Shown: positions 36,587-48,169 of the stretch, piece after piece
Numbering within the stretch: the first letter of the stretch is position 1
How the letters are laid out: the number at the start of each line of letters is the position of its first letter
Assembly: GCA_019671135.1 (NCBI GenBank)
Contig: JAHRHY010000002.1
Location: 3,177,501-3,241,500, forward strand
Source of the DNA: Linnemannia hyalina
Taxonomy: Eukaryota > Mortierellomycota > Mortierellomycetes > Mortierellales > Mortierellaceae
Direction of reading: 5' to 3'
DNA: 64,000 nt
The notes under the pieces: model-generated
Databases searched by the model: none
What the model saw: the letters and a program-made list of their open reading frames with translations, nothing else
Told to the model about the DNA's origin: nothing
Translations under genes and position numbers: made by a program

Positions 36587-37307
36587 TTTCCCTCGCCCCA
36601 TTTTCTTTCTCTCCCTTCCCATACTTACCACAAGGTACGAAACCGCTGAAGAGTTTGATGACAATACATGCCATTCAGAAACTGGGGAGGGCCAGACGCA
36701 TCATCCAGGGATGCATTGTGACGAGCGACACCCGATGTCGTCAATCATCTGTTCCATCGGGTGGACGCCATCTCTTGTATTCTTTCCTCTTGTTCAAAGG
36801 TCAAAGTCGTCATCTTTTTTGTTCCTTGGTCTTCTCCTCCACCATGGCACGTTTGTTTTTGACTTCCTTCTCCTTACACTGGGCACACTTCTTTCTTCGA
36901 CGTCTTCTCTTTTTCTTCTGCGCTACGGGTACAAACGTGTCTCTGGTAGCTGCCAGTGAGAAAGACGACCAAGAGAGACGATATGTAGAGAGTTGGAAAA
37001 AGGGGTCAATGAGATGTTTCTCCATGATTGCATGGGATACAGCAACAATTGTGCAGCTCTTTGTTGGAAGTTGTCTTCTCTCATTTGTCAATGCTGAGCA
37101 TCTTTCCTATTGGGTCGCATTTGTCATTCGTGAAGGATTGTGTGTATGATAACTTGGTCATTTCCATACGTCTTTCCCTGATCTCCACCTTGTGCGCCTT
37201 CGCCTTGTCTTCGCTCAGCACTGCTTTCCAACCCACTGGATCGGTGTCTGGGACAGTTGACTAACATTTGTGTACTGAGTAACAGCACAGGGACGAACAT
37301 GCAAGGA

Positions 37308-37395
37308 GGGACAAGGACAAGGACAAGGACAAGGACAAGGACAAGGACAAGGACAACGACAACGACAACGACAACGACAAGGTCAAGGACAAGTG
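37308..37395. repeat. Hexanucleotide array (GGACAA)n / (CGACAA)n
   Basis: About nine GGACAA units followed by about five CGACAA units and two degenerate ones, inside the element core. On the minus strand it reads as Leu-Ser or Leu-Val runs. It interrupts the decayed nuclease frame. Confidence 0.9.
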
Positions 37396-39612
37396 ACACA
37401 AAACAAGATCACTTGCACAGGGCGAGAATGCTGGAAACTCCAAGCACTTGTATGCAATGGCATCGAAGAGCAGGTGCAGGGCCTCTTCATCTTCCTCTGC
37501 CTCAACACTCAACAGCGACGATTCTATGGTAGTAACACCAGACTCTTGTCCTTGTTAGACATTCCGCTACTCGCGAATGGGTAGAATCGCACTCGCTCTA
37601 ACGACAAATGCTTGACCCAAGTCAATTCTAAGGATTTTGATTCTCTTGGGATCGCAAGTCCAGAGCTGGGTGGCATCTTACTTGGTTGAAACGATATTCC
37701 TGATCTCCGTCAAAAAAATAATCCGTGCCGCCAACAGTGGATGTTAGTCGATAAGGCAGCCTCTCCAGGGGTAGTCGTCTGTACTTGACCGAGTGGAGCT
37801 CATTCAAATTAAAAGCGGGCACCTGGAGCCGGAACCCGTCTGTCCTGAATCGATCCACCCAGATCGTAGCCTTTCTCGGTGTAGGGAGGTAGGTTCAAAA
37901 GTTGTCGTCCCGGATATTCTGGGATGACTCCTTATCTTCGCCAAAGCCATCAGGATGGTCGACTTGGAATATTTTCAATGCCTTTTCCATTGATCCGCTG
38001 AGTATCGGCCAACGTTGGTGAGTAGCCTGGTGATGAGGAACCCAGGCGTTTTTGTTGGCAACCAAAGACCGACATCTGCACTGTGCGCCTTGATCGGAAT
38101 GCTCCATACTCGGATATTCTGGGAAGCCATACGGCTGAGGCACGCGCCTCAATGGTAGGTCCTGCCAAAAGGTCTTGGTTAGATCCAGATCCCACAAAGT
38201 AATAAACTTGACATCGAAAGACGACATTGGCACCAACGAGCGACGACCTCCGCAGGCCTTGTTCAATAGTATGAAATTATCTATTGCGGATTTTCGACCT
38301 AATGTAATCTCTGAAGGTAGAAGTTTCTTGTGTTTGTGGACTTCGATCTATTGTTTTTGGGGGGAAATAATTGTGTTAACATTGATCAATGTCAAACACG
38401 TATGACTAAATAGAAGTTACAGCTTTCAACTCTTTTTACCTTAATGCGGAGATCGATCGCTTCATTCCTGTAGTGATTTTTTTAGCTCGACGGATAACTG
38501 CAAGGCAGCAGACCTCAGAAACGAAGACACAGAATACTCCTCAGTTCTACCCTCCGTAAATTTGGGCAAGAAGTCCTGCTCTTGTTTGTTGAATTTCCGA
38601 ACGTGCAAAACACCCATCCCGCTTATTTTTGGGAAGTTTGGTAGAAAATGTATGGCTGTAAGGAGCGACATGGGAAACGATAGCGCCCTGTTTTTCTTGT
38701 CATAAATGTCGTCGTGTTCCTGGAACCCCTCGGGTTTGTCAGGCTCTTGGTCTGTTCCCTCCTTGCTGCATTCGACTAAATCCTTGTTGGAGAAGGCAGG
38801 GCAAAGAATGTTGAGAAGTCTCTACTCGACTTCACTAAGGATCTCGGTGCTGGTGGTATTGGTGGCGTTGGTGGCGTTGGTGGTATCGGTGGTATTGGTG
38901 GTGTTGGTGATGTTGATGGCCTCGGTGGCCCGGCGACGTATCCCAAGGACAGCAGTCTTGCAGCGACTGGATAGAGTCGTGATGCGGGCGGTTTTGCGTT
39001 GGCGACCTGAGTATCGAATGTGGAAAGTATGACATCCGAGTCTTGAGGCCTCTTGGCAAGTTTTTTTTTCAGTATCGGACTCTGAGCATGGCATACTTTG
39101 TGTTATCAGCCGTTTGTTGTTTCTTAGTTTCACTGGCGATGCGAAGGACCTCGGCATTGTATTCGGCCGTGGAACGGAGGGGACACTCTCTGCAAGCCTT
39201 GCCCAAGGTGTCGACTGCCCGCTCAAAGATAGAATCGGTTGCGTCAGACAGGAGAGGTGAAGGAGTGGTGAGAGTAGCTAGAGTGGGTGAAAACGCTGTA
39301 GTGATAGGGGCTGCAGTGTTGGGTGGAGTATCTTTCGGGAGGAAGTGAGGTGTAGTCGACTCAATGAGGCAGTAGGAGCAGGACTGGAGACTGAAACGGG
39401 TATGACGATAGGCGAAAGAACCGGGGACGGAGCGGGACTCGAGCTTGGAGCAGGAACGACGACATGCAAAAAGACCGGAGGTGATAATGACAAAGAAGGA
39501 GTAAGTGACTGAGGAGATGGTGACAAAAGAAAGGATGGGCTGAGGAAGTGAGGCGATTATTTTTATTTTTTATTTCATCAAAATCATATCGCAGACACAA
39601 GTGGCACATCAA
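37390..39612 (-). pseudogene. Decayed RuvC-like (TnpB/Fanzor-type) nuclease gene in the element core
   Basis: Fragments follow each other in the minus direction in shifting frames. They begin with a Ser/Pro-rich start (about 39526-39278) and a segment with ACRECPLRSTAEYNAEVLR (about 39180-39060). A longer frame follows, broken by TAG at 38822-38824, then HKHKKLLPSEITLGRKSAID (about 38310) running to 37895. Next is FRTDGFRLQVPAFNLNELHS (about 37850) and, after a frameshift, WTCDPKRIKILRIDLGQAFV (about 37665-37605). Last is ESGVTTIESSLLSVEAEEDE (about 37545), running into a hexamer repeat. IDLGQ with Asp at 37621-37623 resembles the RuvC-I Asp of TnpB/Fanzor, and xTDGF before it fits their preceding domain. 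No complete C-terminal zinc ribbon or RuvC-III was found, so the copy is dead. The family call is tentative. Confidence 0.45.
38850..38934. repeat. Imperfect 9-bp tandem repeat (GGTGGTNTT-like)
   Basis: About nine degenerate units of GGTGGYRTT type in the element core. On the minus strand they encode an Asn/Thr run (NTTNTTDTTNATNATNTT) in the broken nuclease frame. Confidence 0.8.
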
Positions 39613-39880
39613 CTAAACGAATACTTTCACGAAGACTCTCCAATTGCACCACCTTCTTGGATTTAGCATGTGTCTGTGATTCTGTATGACGACGAAAAGC
39701 CTTCTAACACCATCCCCAAAGCAACAACGAAAATAGGACAATAGCACATAAACAATAGAACAAATATAATATGACTCCTTCCACGGCCGGATCTGCCTGA
39801 TGACTCCAACACGGTTTCAATATCCTCAAAACCGCTGACACTTTGTATGCCTATGCTTGCATTTCCAATCGACAGGAGAG

Positions 39881-41753
39881 CTTTTCAAAAAAAAACTGAT
39901 TGGCCAGAATTGATTGCCTTGAGCCTCTTTCTCCACAACACGTTTTTATGTGAGCCATGCGATTTTGGATACTGTTGCAGCTACACGCATATTGAATTGT
40001 AGGGTAGAGAACACCCTGTAAATCGACATGGATGGAGTGTTGAGAACAGGAGCTGAGGCTGCATGTGGGACAGAACGCTGTGCCCATGCGGGAGATTGGG
40101 TATATGTCTTTCTTTCGCAGTCAAGCTCAGAGGCCGTGGATGCCAATGATGAATGTCCGTGAGAAGGTGTTGTAGAGAGAGATGGAGGAAGAAGTTGAAA
40201 ATGGTTAGATGGAGGGATGTGTCTTTTATGGCAGCAAAAGACAATCTACTCGTATATTAATACAGACATGTTTCCGATGTAAACAAATAACTGCAATGCC
40301 CGTGCGAGTTTGTTATATTTGTCATGATGAACATTGTCTTTCTGCGCCTTTTACTCCATGTTTTATTGTTTTATTGAGCAACTCGAATACATCTAATCCT
40401 ATCTTGTCGTTGTTCCTATTGCTACCCTCTTGCTCGACTCTATCGCATATTCTTGCTCGAACAATCCTAACAAAACTCGTAAAAACCTATTAAGGACAGA
40501 GAAAGACTGGAAAGAAAAGGTAATGGGTCAGCCTCAAGCAACAACAAAACACAACCGTACAACTCCTTTGTGTCCTATTAAACCACGCCCACAAAGCAGG
40601 GTGGTGGCCCCAGTCACCCAGCGGTGAAAACAGCCGAGCCGAGCGAGGTCTCAAAAGACCTCATGGACATTACAGGCGACGGCACTAGATCTTGGTCCAA
40701 GCATCACCACCGTTACCCAAAACCTACCCCAGGCAGGTAGCGGTGAGGTCATTATGATGGGCAGTCCAGCGTGCGGCTTGTCCTATAGCCCTCGGTACCC
40801 ACGGAGTTGAACAATCATCAATGCACACGAAACCTTAGTACCCTCAGCGAGAAGTGGATGTCAAGAAATGAGAGAGGTCGTTGTGAGGGCCGCTGCACCC
40901 TCGAGTACCCACGAGTCTGACGGAGAGCAAAGCTACAAGGACCAGCAACACCGCCGATGGCGGAGGTCATATGAAGAGCAGCCCAGCGCATGGCATGTTC
41001 TATAGCCCTTCTGTACCTACAGTGTGGTTCGAGTAGCCCGCTTAAATCCAGCGCCACCGCCAGCCGAGGCTGACGGTCAGGTCATATGAAGAGCAGCCCA
41101 GGGCACGGCATAGTCTTTGGCTCTTCTGTACCCAAGGTGGATCCAGCTCACCATCATTTCTCAACACCCGTACACACGTCATCCCTATTGCCACCCAAGA
41201 CTGACCCATTTACCTTGCTTCCTTGTTGGTATGTTTCCTTGTTAGTATGTTTCCTTGTTAGTATGCTTGCGGACTACGCGGGTGCGGGTGAGTCCAATAT
41301 CGAACAATAAAGGAGGTGAGCAAAGGGTTCGAGGGCGAATGAAGATGCCGAAAGTAAAGAGAGGTGAAGGTGGGTGGCGAGGACGATGGGGACAGAGGGG
41401 AGCTGGTTGAGAGTAGAGAATGTGGACGAGGAGTGGTGAATGTGGACGAGGGGTGAGGGAAAGAGAAAGAGAAGAGAAAGAAGAAACAGGACGGAGGTAA
41501 AGAGAAAGAGAAAGAGAAGAGAAAGAAGAAACAGGACGGAGGGAAAGAGAAAGAGAAAGAGAAAGAAAAAGAAAAAAAACAGGAAGGAGAGAAAAAGAGA
41601 AAGAGAATGAAAAAGGAAAATCAGGAGGAGGGAAGGAAAGATAAAGAGAAAAATCACGAGGGAGGAGGGTGGTGCGGCGTAAGAGGGGACAGTTGAGTTG
41701 ACGGGTGGCTTGGTCTTCAGAGGCTCACCATGACATCATGTAACAAAAAGACC
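39881..41753 (-). repeat. Right arm of the inverted repeat
   Basis: Mirror copy of the left arm. It differs only near its inner end, where several substitutions, a 3-bp length difference and one extra base in an A/T run are seen between about 39881 and 39940. Confidence 0.9.
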
Positions 41754-42447
41754 CGGACTCGACCTAGAGGTGAAGGCGACGTCTGGAGTCGCGACGTGTC
41801 GGGTTTAACCAGTTTGACTACCAACCACCGCACGAGCTCTTGGGTGTTGAAGCAACGAGTTGCGGTTGACATGGTGAACGATGGATGAATGGATGTCCTG
41901 ATGAATAGAGCATAGGATGAGGTGAAAAGAAAAAAAGGCAAGACACAGCCATGCGATATTTTTTGACGCGCTGTCTTTCATCTAAATCCCTTGATTCTCG
42001 CGCGATGTGGGAGCTAATTGCTACCTCGGTGTGACTCTCAAAACCATGGTTAAAATAAGAAGGTACTTTTTGAACAAACGCGATAAATGTATGAAGCGAA
42101 GAATGAATCGGGAAGAGCCAGAAAAATGAATGGGCGTTGATAAGCGAGCATGGTCTGGCAGGGAGATGACTCACGGGAGATCAGAAAGACAGCCCTGTGG
42201 TCATTGTGGAAGAGACTTTTGGTCGACGAGGAGTTGAACCAGGGTCCATCACCCCAACTAGAAACGGCTCTCCCATCTGTGCCAGAGTTTGCTACCTTAT
42301 CAGTTGATTCATTCTGAAGGAGAGGTTTTGGTACCTCGTCCTTTCTTCTTTCACACTGATGGTCAGTAAAAACGCGTCAAAATTCCTTTCCTGCTCTGTT
42401 GTCTAGTTTTTTTTATTATCGTAAACGCCGCGCGTCTATTAAAGCTC
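41754..42447. other. Intergenic right flank of the element
   Basis: Begins with CGGA, the right copy of the candidate target duplication. No protein gene seen. Holds the tRNA-like Pol III promoter described separately. Confidence 0.5.
42215..42295 (-). other. tRNA-like internal Pol III promoter (A and B boxes), decayed tRNA or SINE head
   Basis: On the minus strand TGGCACAGATGGGAGAGCC matches an A box/D-arm, and GGTTCAACTCC follows exactly 44 nt later as a B box, the spacing from U8 to G52 of a tRNA. The D-stem pairs at three of four positions. A candidate anticodon loop could read AGT with a mostly wobble stem. The T-stem pairs only partly and the acceptor arms do not pair. A functional tRNA is therefore unlikely; a tRNA-derived SINE or degraded tRNA gene fits better. 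Confidence 0.4.
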
Positions 42448-44167
42448 TTATTGAGGGGGTACGACGGGCGGTTGATCTGGTGGGAGATCATGAGGAGATT
42501 CTGGCTCTGGCTCTGGTGCTGGGACACTACGGTGTCGTGGCTTGAAAATGAGAACAATAAAGAGTCCCGCAATCAACAGAATAAGAAGCAGAATGATCTT
42601 GCGGTTCCTGGCCTTCTTCTGGTATTTCTCACCCTGTCGGAGGAGATATAAAAATAGGTTTGGTGAGTGACATGTCCGTGCGCAGAAAAATAAACGTCAT
42701 TCCGATTGTCAAAGTGATTGTTACCTCGTCGAGTTCGTAGACGGCATCCTGAAGGTGAACTGAGGCTTGTTCAACGTTAAAGTCGATACGATCGAGTAAT
42801 GTTCCTTGATCAATGACCATCGTCTGCAGGTCCTTGAAGATATCCGCCAGCTGAAATATTGATTTAGAGATGTGATTGATTTCCTGTTCCCGCTGTGTAA
42901 TCGTCGCATTTGACTGTTCCGCAAACGCCTGCTGAGCTCCTGTAAAGCCCTATAAACAAGTGTTGCGAAAGAAGACGTTAGATACGATCCCAAGCACTTT
43001 TAATGTCGCATTGAGCCCATCGCCAGTCGCATTCAATAAAGAAGAGCTCTTACGCCTTCTTCTGGATCATCCGATATGGAAGAGTTGATAGGTTGCACCG
43101 CTGAGAAAATGTCCTTATTCCTGAGCTCAACTCCACGCATTCCTACGGTGACGAAACAAAAGTAGCGTTAGCAACCCATTCCTACATCTCCTTGGCTACT
43201 TCAAAGAGCGTGAGCCAAAACGGCATGCAAGCCATTGATGACACATACGTTGCATGTAGGCATTTTGTTTTTGGCGAAACAGTGTCGAGGCGTCCTGGAC
43301 CTTTTGCGCAAGACTCATTTGTACATTCCTGGACATGATCTGTTCCTGATTCGAACTCGAATGTCTGCTCTCTGCATTGATCCGTTTTATCCTCCTTTGA
43401 CTCGCATGGAATTGCTACAAAAATAATGACAACGAAGGTGTACAGGCGAGTCAGTGTCATGGCCTTTTGCTACCTCAAGTCATCCAGATATGTAAAGGTG
43501 AGAAGTTGGTTCTAACCTGAGTGATCTCGTCCGTGAGTCGCTCAATATCCCGCTCTTCCTGAATGCGATCGTCAAATCCTGGCAAGAGATGCTTCTTGTG
43601 CATAGCATCCAGCTTCTGAACTAAAAGTGAAAGATAAACGAAGATGCAATCGTTAGTCAATGACATTTGTGACTGAAGGCTTCATCATCATGGCATCTTG
43701 GGTTTGCTCATGCGCACTTTCACGGCACATACCATTGGCTTTGATCTTTTCCAGTTCGTCGTCCACCTCGTCAACAATATCCACCCTATGCAAACGACGG
43801 TCAATCGAATAGAAAGGGGGAAAAACGTTAGTTTGGTGGCGATAAGGAAATGGCCAATTCCATCGTGGCAGTGTTGGGAATGCGTTATCACTTTCGGTCC
43901 TTCTCGGCCCGCACTTCTAAACTCAAGATGAAATCGCTGTTGGGCGTACCACTTGGGAGGGAGCATCATGAGTTCGATGGTGGTCTCTGCACTGTCCATA
44001 AGCCCTACACGCTCAGTGTCGCCGTATCCATCAGACGTGGCAAGGAGGGATGACTGCTGGTGTTGTTGCTGTTGCTGGTTGTATTGTTGGCGGATGGCGG
44101 CTGCATGGGAGCCAGAGTAAGAGTTGCGGAACTGCAGGAAGAGCAGTGTCCTTGAGCGGGTGGCCAT
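42448..44167 (-). CDS. TLG2: Tlg2/syntaxin-16-type Qa-SNARE
   Basis: t-SNARE for fusion of endosome-derived vesicles with the trans-Golgi network. Seven exons on the minus strand: 44167-43950, 43785-43733, 43620-43517, 43414-43249, 43142-43054, 42949-42725, 42633-42448. All are GT-AG and in frame; 346 residues. The N-terminus (MATRSRTLLFLQFRNSYSG) is followed by a Gln-rich stretch and then the Tlg2/syntaxin-16 signature (ELMMLPPKWVDIVDEVDDEL). Then come N-terminal helices with HLLPGFDD and a SNARE motif around residues 220-285 (REQEINHISKSIFQLADIFK, then DLQTMVIDQGTLLDRIDFN with the zero-layer Gln). A C-terminal anchor (KIILLLILLIAGLFIVLIF) follows. A 30-residue Pro/Glu-rich luminal tail follows the anchor, as is also seen in yeast Tlg2. 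It is divergent with the tRNase Z gene across an 806-bp promoter region. Confidence 0.93.
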
Positions 44168-44973
44168 GATGTGTTGCTGTTGGCTGTGTGTTGATTGGTA
44201 GTGGAAGTGGCCTGGATGATGACGAGCTGTTTATTTGGTGAGAGTATGGTTTTCAAGAGTGATGTATGTTGTGTTGTATGTGTCAAGTGTGAGGAAGTGT
44301 TGCGAACGAGTCGAGGAGGTAGTGTGGAGGAAGAAGGAGAGCAAGAGTAGAACTCAAAAAGACATCGTGGCAGTCGCGGTCCCAAAGGACTCGCTTCACC
44401 AGGAACCGCGCGAGTGAAGAGGGTGACTGGACCCCCTTAAGCATAGGACCACAGTCACCCTTTGTCAGGGAATGCACACAAAAGGAGAAAAAAGAAACGC
44501 CATTGACAACAAAGAACAAAGGAGGTGATCACATTCCTTTGACCGACTCTTTTTTTCTCTCCTTCCCGTCTCTCTCTTTCTCTTCCCTTCTTCCTTTTCC
44601 ATTCCATTACCCTCCTTCACCCCTCCCTTCGCCCACCAATATTCAGTCCCTCCGATCGGCTCATTGGTCGCAAAGACCTTTCCTCCTCTCTTACTTCTCT
44701 CGCTTCCCTCCTTCTCAGTCAAACGCGTGTCTTCTTTCCCGTCGTCCGCTCCACTCCACTGCTCCCGTCGCTGCTTCGCCACCCACCTCCACCACTCCAT
44801 CGCCATACACGCCCCTCCCTCTGCTGCGGCCCACAACAGTCTCACTCCTCAGAGTCACTCGAACATTTGATTTAAAACCATCGACAGCTCGGCCTTTCCC
44901 CTCTCGCTCTTTTCTTCCCACACTCCATACAACACCTACCACCCGACTCTTCTCGACGTCCAATCGATCCGAC
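44168..44973. other. Divergent promoter region between TLG2-like and tRNase Z genes
   Basis: No separate gene seen. From at least 44461 the tRNase Z frame is open without an ATG up to 44974. The part near 44860-44973 would encode an Arg/Ser/Thr-rich, acid-free peptide (see findings). Confidence 0.55.
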
Positions 44974-47872
44974 ATGAAGGCATACCTCCAGGTTCTCAGC
45001 ACCGGCACCGCCGACTGTCCACCTTCCGTCATCCTCCACTTTGACTCGCAGCGATACATGATCAACTGTGGAGAAGGAACTCAACGACTCTGCATGCAGC
45101 AAAAGGTCCGCTTCTCAAAGCTCAAGACCATCCTCTTCACTCGTACACACTGGGACTGCATCGGAGGCGCACCAGGTAACATGAATAAACATCGCCGACG
45201 ACTGTCCCTGCACCGACATACCTTTGTCGTTTGTGCAATCTTGTATGATCTGCTATCTAACTGTACATCTTGACATCAATTAGGAATGCTGTTGACGCTG
45301 TCGGATGTGGGCATCAGGAATATGAGGCTGTTGGGAGGCGAGAACTTGACCCACGCGATCACTTCGACGCGCCACTTTGTCTACAGAAACACAATGGCAG
45401 TCGAGACAGTCGAGTTCACAAAGGATTCTGGAAACTACAAGGACGAGAACTTGCGCGTCACCGCCGTGCAGGTGCATCCTGACAACTTTGAGCGCGGTTC
45501 GCCTTACGAATGGCCAGCTCCACTTACACCTCCCAACCGATCCAACTCTTCGTCCCCTTCGAACTCAGCTGCCGCATCGCCTGTTCCAAAACATCGAGAC
45601 TCACCCGTTGCTGGATCCAAAAGGAGCTCGGATGAGCTTTCGCCATCGACATCGACCCCGGCCACGGCCGCTGAGGATGAGCAGTCACCCAAAAGTGACA
45701 TGGAGATCAGGAAGATGATTCTGGAGGGCATGTTCAACTTGTCCAAGAGCAGTGGCATCAACGCTCACCCTCTTGCCAACAAGAAGGTCAAGAGAGATCC
45801 AAGGGCGCCTGCACCCCAAACAGATGTTGACATGATTGAGGCCGCCCGAACGGCAGAGACCTCACACACCTGTGGCGGAGCACCTGTCAAACTAGTCAAT
45901 GGGCGTTTCATGGATTTGCCTAGGACGACCCCCAACACCTCCGCCATCAGTTACATTTGTCAGTCGGCAGACTATGTCGGAAAGTTCAACAAGCAGGCCG
46001 CTGTCGCTCTCGGTGTCAAGCCAGGAAAGCTCTTTGGAGAACTCGTCAACGGCAAGTCGGTCAAGACAGAATCAGGGGACACGGTCCATCCACACCAGGT
46101 CATCAGTGGTGGTCGCCCAGGAAGAGTTTTTATGGTGATTGACTGTCCTTCGACGGACTACGTCTCCGGCGTGGTCAATGCAAAGGATTTCGAGAGATTC
46201 CAAGGAGCAGGATCTGACAATTTGACAGCAGCTTGTATTGTTCACTTGGGTGGACACTCTGTTTTGAGCCATCCCGAGTACAAGGCATGGATGCAGCGTT
46301 TTGGACCCGAGACCCAACATATCATTGCCAACCAGGAATACTGCTCTCAAAAGTTAATCTGGAGAAGCCAAGCCCAGAGTTGCTACAAGTTGTCGGCACT
46401 GGACTCCAACATCTTCCCCCTTCCTTACTACAACAACACACCTACCCACGTTCTTTCAACCGATCTCCAGGGATTGGGCGTGAAGGCGGATTTGGCAGAG
46501 AACATGATGACATACTTGCTCGAACCCTCTACTGGACTGGAGCGCTCAGAGGTGATCCCTCCTTTGGAACTCTTCAAGGACCATAGCTCATTGAAGAACA
46601 GTCCAAAGGATTACCTTCGTGAATACTACAGTCTGGCTATGAAGGCACAGGAAGAGATTGCAAAGGAGAAGGCGTTTGGACCTACAGAGGTCCCAGGCAA
46701 GGATGTCGTATTGACCGCATTGGGAACCGGATCATCGCATCCATCCAAGTACAGAAACGGTACGTGTTTGAGATGTAGCACGATTCATAAGGACTAATGC
46801 AAGCATACTAGGGCCGCAACTAACTTCTTTGTTTTTCTTCATATATCGTTAGTGAGCGCTACGATTGTGGAGACACCAAAACACGGCACATTCTTACTGG
46901 ATACCGGCGAGGGTACCTACGGCCAGATGTTCCGTCAGTTTGGAGGATACAGGATGTCAGCGGATCAAGCCAACTCTGTCGACGACCGGATCAAGAACCT
47001 GAAAGGAATCTTTATCTCGCACTTGCACGCCGATCACCATCTCGGCATCGTTACCCTCATTGACCGCTGGAACCAGGTAACTAACAAGAGTGCGCTTTAT
47101 GACTTTTTGTATTTCTACCACTCGTACTTGTTCTAACTTCAATTTCATTTGCAAATGGTAGTTTCGAACGGCAGACACAGACCCACTGTACTTGATCGCG
47201 CCTTTGAAGTTCAACTCATTTTTGCAGGAGCTTTCGGATACACAAGATTTTGGATATCAGAATGTGCGTTACATTCAGTCGGAAGATATCGTTCATTGGC
47301 GTCAATTGCAACACGATTCTCGGTACCGATCTGCTCGCTCTGCCTTGATGAGCCTCTTTGAAACATCAGGGTTCAAGGACATTCAGACAGTCGATGTAAT
47401 CCATTGCCCGTGGGCGTACGGTATCAGCATGACCCACAAGGACGGCTGGAAGATTGTATACTCGGGAGATACTCGACCTAGTCAGAACCTGGTTGAGGCT
47501 GGCCAGGGGGCTACGGTGCTGCTGCATGAGGCGACGTTTGAGGATGATATGGAGGAGGAGGCATTGAAGAAGAGGCACTCGACGACCAAGGAGGCGATCA
47601 TGGTAGGCGAGGGGATGGGGGCGAAGCATACTCTGCTGACACATTTCAGTCAGCGGTACCCCAAGATTCCCCGGTTCGACGCTGACGACAAGTCGACGAT
47701 TATCGGTATCTGCTTTGACCTGATGAGTGTGAAGTTTGGGGAGATTGAGCACTTGGCAAAGTTCTTGCCTGCCCTCGAGGTCCTCTACTCGCCCCAGAGT
47801 GATGAGGCCAAGGAGGGTGAGGAGGAGGACAACGACGCTGAGCTCAAGGTTCTTCAAAAACAGAGTCAGTAA
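44974..47872 (+). CDS. TRZ1: Long-form tRNase Z (ELAC2/Trz1)
   Basis: Endonuclease that removes 3' trailers from precursor tRNAs so that CCA can be added. Four exons (44974-45175, 45284-46759, 46853-47076, 47162-47872), 870 residues. The N-terminal half has the degenerate metallo-beta-lactamase fold (GTGTADCPPSVILHFDSQRY, NCGEGTQR, then FTRTHWDCIGGAPGMLLTLS). It is followed by a Ser/Pro-rich insert (about 150-230). The C-terminal half is catalytic: LTALGTGSSHPSKYRN, TGEGTYGQMFRQFGG, the zinc-binding SHLHADHHLG with His616, His618, Asp620 and His621, YSGDTRPSQNLVEAG, LLHEATFEDDMEEEA and THFSQRYPKIP. An acidic tail ends the protein. ATG 44974 is the only methionine at the start, but the frame continues upstream with presequence-like composition, so a mitochondrial form is possible. 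Confidence 0.95.
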
Positions 47873-48169
47873 TTCCTTGAGCGTAAAAACACATTTAGAT
47901 AAACTTGTTTTATTTGGTCAGTTGTGGCAGTGGTCCTGTGATGCAATGAACAGGCCCCTTAACGTACGCACGGGTCAAGGCTGAATGCGACGAGGGAACA
48001 AAGTGCCGCCTTTTAAATTCACACAAAACTCTTTCACACCTCTTCACTTTTCACCCATTGCTTCCTTTTCCTCTCTCTCACTCTCACTCTCACTCTCACG
48101 ACCAGCACTTTACACTTTCAACGCCTATTTACTCGGCTTCCACAGAACAGTCATACACAACACACAGCA

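Larger units (their letters stand above)
34712..41753. mobile_element. 7.04-kb element with 1.87-kb terminal inverted arms
   Basis: Left arm 34712-36586 and right arm 39881-41753 are reverse complements. Corresponding positions sum to 76465 throughout the outer 1.8 kb, so no net indel separates them, and the conceptual translations of both arms are identical wherever compared. Outer ends are GGTCTTTTTGTTAC / GTAACAAAAAGACC, and both sides are followed outward by CGGA (34708-34711 and 41754-41757), a candidate 4-bp target duplication. The core is 36587-39880. Long terminal inverted repeats with subterminal repeats suggest a DNA transposon of foldback-like plan. No intact transposase is seen. 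The 4-bp duplication could be chance (about 1 in 256). An assembly artefact is an alternative, but divergence at the inner ends and the flanking match argue for a real insertion. Confidence 0.75.

Noticed and set aside
39043..39348. 101-codon + strand frame in the element core
   Set aside because: Antisense to the segment with ACRECPLRSTAEYN, which looks more protein-like; the + frame has no recognisable features.
34712..41753. LTR retrotransposon or Helitron
   Set aside because: The repeats are inverted, not direct. No reverse transcriptase, integrase, Rep or helicase motif is visible.
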